The notes below the pieces were generated by a model. That model saw nothing but the letters and a program-made list of their open reading frames with translations. It ran no database searches and had not been told where the DNA came from. From assembly GCA_030040215.1 (NCBI GenBank), contig JASHUD010000082.1, positions 1-7,561 on the forward strand: a stretch of 7,561 nt of DNA, read 5' to 3'. Positions within the stretch are counted from its first letter, which is position 1; every line of letters starts with the position of its first letter. The DNA is from Methylovirgula sp. GTDB lineage: Bacteria; Pseudomonadota; Alphaproteobacteria; Rhizobiales; Beijerinckiaceae. This document shows positions 5,906 through 7,561 of this stretch, piece after piece. A program made the position numbers and the translations under genes.

Positions 5906-5944
5906 GAGGTCACGCCCCCGAGCTTGCCTCAGAATAGGGTTTTG

Positions 5945-6547
5945 ATGGACATGACCAACGAGAAGCAACCCATCACGATCAAGAAATACGCCAACCGGCG
6001 TCTCTACAACACTGGGACGAGCGCCTATGTGACCCTCGAAGATCTTGCCGATATGGTGAAGAAGGGCGAGGATTTCGTCGTCTACGACGCCAAAACCGGC
6101 GAAGAGATCACCCGCTCGGTGCTTACCCAGATCATTTTCGAGCAGGAAGGAAAGAACGGGCAGGCCCTCCTGCCGATTACCTTTCTGCGGCAATTGATCC
6201 GTTTCTATGGCGACAGCATCCAAATGCTGGTGCCGAGCTATCTCGAGTTCACGATCGACAAGCTCACCACCGACCAGCAAAAGTTCCGGGACCAGTTCGC
6301 CAGCACCTTTGGGGCGGGACCGACACGGCAGATGTTTGGGTCGCTCGAGGAACAGACCCGCAAGAACATGGCCATTTTCAGCCAAGCCCTGTCGATGTTT
6401 TCGCCCTTCGGAACCGCCCTGACGACGCCGTCCGACAAGTCGCAGGAGACGCCGAGCGAGGCGGGAGCCAAATCGGATCTCGACGAGATGAAGCGCCAGC
6501 TCGATGAGCTGCAAAAAAGGCTCGATGGACTTACCCCGAAGGAATGA
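5945..6547 (+). CDS. phaR: Polyhydroxyalkanoate synthesis repressor PhaR (200 aa)
   Basis: PhaR is a cytosolic repressor that binds DNA upstream of PHB genes such as phasin genes and phaR itself, and is released when it binds nascent PHB granules. The N-terminal PHB_acc_N domain is evident as ITIKKYANRRLYNT (10-23), YVTLEDLADMV (28-38) and VVYDAKTGEEITRSVLTQII (45-64). A PHB_acc motif follows: LLPITFLRQLIRFYGD (75-90) and MLVPSYLE (94-101). The C-terminal part is Met/Phe/Gln-rich, then there is a Ser/Thr/Ala linker, and the last 25 residues (DLDEMKRQLDELQKRL) look like a short coiled coil. The start at 5945 is preferred because TAGGG (5935-5939) lies five bases upstream. An ATG at 5951 is possible, and a TTG at 5924 is less likely. 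The gene is divergent from phbA and converges on the EAL gene with a 15-base gap. Confidence 0.95.
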   Translation: MDMTNEKQPITIKKYANRRLYNTGTSAYVTLEDLADMVKKGEDFVVYDAKTGEEITRSVLTQIIFEQEGKNGQALLPITFLRQLIRFYGDSIQMLVPSYLEFTIDKLTTDQQKFRDQFASTFGAGPTRQMFGSLEEQTRKNMAIFSQALSMFSPFGTALTTPSDKSQETPSEAGAKSDLDEMKRQLDELQKRLDGLTPKE

Positions 6548-6562
6548 GCGCGGCCGGCGCGG

Positions 6563-7561
6563 CTATGCGACGGCGGAAGCCGCCAAGCTTGCGGCGCACT
6601 GCGGCTCTCCGAAATGGTGGCCCTGAAAATAATCGACGCCCCAGTCGGTCAGGATCGCCGCCGATTCGGCATCCTCCACCCATTCCGCGACGACCGGGAT
6701 CTCAAGATGATGGGCGAGATCGACGAGCGTGCGCACGAAGAACCGATCGTCCTCCGATCTCGCCAGGTTTTGAATAAAGGCGCCGTCGATCTTCAAAAGG
6801 TCGACCCGCAAATTGCGCAAATTGCGAAACGAGGTGTGACCGGAACCGAAATCGTCCATTGCCACTTTGACGCCGCATGCCTGCATGGCGGCAATCGCCC
6901 GGCCGGTCGCTTCCAGATCGGCGATCGCGCAGGTCTCGGTGATTTCGACGATGAGCCGCCCCGCAACGTTGGGCGAAACGGCGCAGGCGGCGCGTAATCG
7001 GTCCGGCCAATGCACGTCGAGAACGGTCGCTCCCGAAGCATTGATCGCGATGCGCAGCGAGCTGTCCTTGGCGAGCGCGGCAACGACGAGTTCGAGCATG
7101 CGATGGTCGATGAGCCGCACCAGACCGGTCTTTTCCGCCACGGGGAAAATATCGGCAGGCAGGACGGCTCGTCCATCCTCGGCGGTCAGGCGCGCCAGCG
7201 CCTCGTAAAAGGCGATGCCGCCGGTCTTGGCGAAGACCACGGGCTGCAACGCGATTGTAATCCGCGCCGCATTGAGCGCCGCGACGATCTCCTCCGAGGC
7301 ATGCAGAATGCCGAGCCGCTTCTCGTCGCGCACCAGGCTTGGCGTATAGGCGACGAAACTGTTGCCGCCCGAGCGCCGCGTGGCGGCGAGTGCTTCCTCG
7401 GCGTGGTGAAGCGCGGCTTGCGCGCTGCGCCCCTGCTGCGGAATGACCACGCCGCCGATGCGCAGCGAGGCGGCGATTTTTCCAACCTGGGTCACGAGCG
7501 GCGCCGCTTCGACGCCGGCGAGGAAACGCGCCGCCGCCACGTTCATCTGCTCGCTGTTGCA
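6563..7561 (-). CDS. GGDEF/EAL domain protein, probable c-di-GMP phosphodiesterase (C-terminal part; 5' end outside window)
   Basis: The frame is open to base 7561, so 332 C-terminal residues are visible; the ATG at 7546 is internal. Visible residues 1 to about 75 resemble the C-terminal half of a GGDEF domain (LRIGGVVIPQQG, then HHAEEALAATRRSGGNSFVAY); the GGDEF signature itself, if present, lies outside the window. An EAL domain follows. Its expected metal and substrate residues are present: YEALARL (Glu120), INASG (Asn174), VEITET (Glu206), MDDFGSG (Asp236, Asp237), LLKIDG (Lys257), AEWVED (Glu293 and Glu296) and FQGHHFG (Gln313). This suggests an active phosphodiesterase that breaks down cyclic di-GMP. 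The usual AEGVE is AEWVE here, and QGYLFG is QGHHFG. Input domains or membrane segments cannot be judged from this window. It converges on phaR. Confidence 0.9.
   Translation of the reverse strand, partial: CNSEQMNVAAARFLAGVEAAPLVTQVGKIAASLRIGGVVIPQQGRSAQAALHHAEEALAATRRSGGNSFVAYTPSLVRDEKRLGILHASEEIVAALNAARITIALQPVVFAKTGGIAFYEALARLTAEDGRAVLPADIFPVAEKTGLVRLIDHRMLELVVAALAKDSSLRIAINASGATVLDVHWPDRLRAACAVSPNVAGRLIVEITETCAIADLEATGRAIAAMQACGVKVAMDDFGSGHTSFRNLRNLRVDLLKIDGAFIQNLARSEDDRFFVRTLVDLAHHLEIPVVAEWVEDAESAAILTDWGVDYFQGHHFGEPQCAASLAASAVA

Larger units (their letters stand above)
5732..5944. promoter_or_regulatory. Divergent phbA-phaR intergenic control region
   Basis: This 213-base gap holds the leaders and presumably the promoters of phbA (leftward) and phaR (rightward). 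It carries more repeat structure than any other gap in the window: a 7-bp inverted repeat near phbA (5753-5775), an 8-bp direct repeat (5804-5811 and 5828-5835), and a 7-bp inverted repeat nearer phaR (5873-5905). A TAATAT on the - strand (5796-5791) is a possible -10 box for phbA, but it lacks a convincing -35 partner. PhaR proteins are known to bind DNA upstream of PHB genes, including phaR itself, and this is the natural place for such an operator. No conserved gene is visible in the region. Confidence 0.6.

Noticed and set aside
5891..6514. - strand open frame (207 codons) opposite phaR
   Set aside because: phaR is unmistakable on the + strand; the reverse frame is a shadow of similar length.
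6548..6562. GC-rich 15-base gap between phaR and the EAL gene as a bidirectional terminator
   Set aside because: It contains only a 6-bp palindrome (GCCGGC) and no T run on either strand.
1..7561. A mobile element, defence island, CRISPR array or other novel multi-gene system
   Set aside because: Nearly every gene is a recognisable housekeeping, storage-polymer or signalling gene of uniform composition; there are no transposase, integrase or phage genes, and no long repeats or regularly spaced repeat arrays.

Overview
This window is GC-rich chromosomal DNA from an alphaproteobacterium, most likely of the order Hyphomicrobiales (Rhizobiales). That placement rests on three things: the protein sequences, the PHB gene set with an alphaproteobacterial-type PhaR, and the neighbourhood rpmF - mtgA - polyprenyl synthase beside phbA/phbB/phaR, which I recall from this order. 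It is an inference from reading, not a database match. I see no insertion sequence, integrase, phage gene, CRISPR array, tRNA or rRNA.

Layout. The + strand opens with the C-terminal part of ispG (1-468), then a small secreted protein of unknown function (606-1091). Next, on the - strand, comes a probable two-gene operon read right to left: ispA (2710-1793) and a DUF1345-type membrane protein (1796-1092). The second gene appears to start at a TTG that overlaps the ispA stop. Divergent from ispA is mtgA (2777-3472), followed by rpmF (3568-3756), both on +. The PHB genes phbA (5731-4556) and phbB (4494-3769) lie on -, with their presumed regulator phaR (5945-6547) divergent on +. The window ends inside a - strand GGDEF/EAL protein whose N-terminus lies beyond base 7561.

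How the genes work together. PhbA condenses two acetyl-CoA to acetoacetyl-CoA, and PhbB reduces it to (R)-3-hydroxybutyryl-CoA, the monomer for polyhydroxybutyrate. PhaR represses PHB-related genes and senses the polymer. No PHB synthase (phaC) lies in the window. IspG and IspA are two steps of MEP-pathway isoprenoid synthesis. Their products feed quinones, undecaprenyl phosphate and possibly hopanoids or carotenoids, and undecaprenyl phosphate carries the lipid II used by MtgA. The EAL protein probably degrades cyclic di-GMP.

The window is largely ordinary housekeeping and storage metabolism. I found no convincing new biological system. The items most worth a second look are the repeat-bearing phbA-phaR intergenic region, the unassigned secreted protein, a + strand terminator-like hairpin inside the phbA-phbB gap, and the very tight gene junctions.
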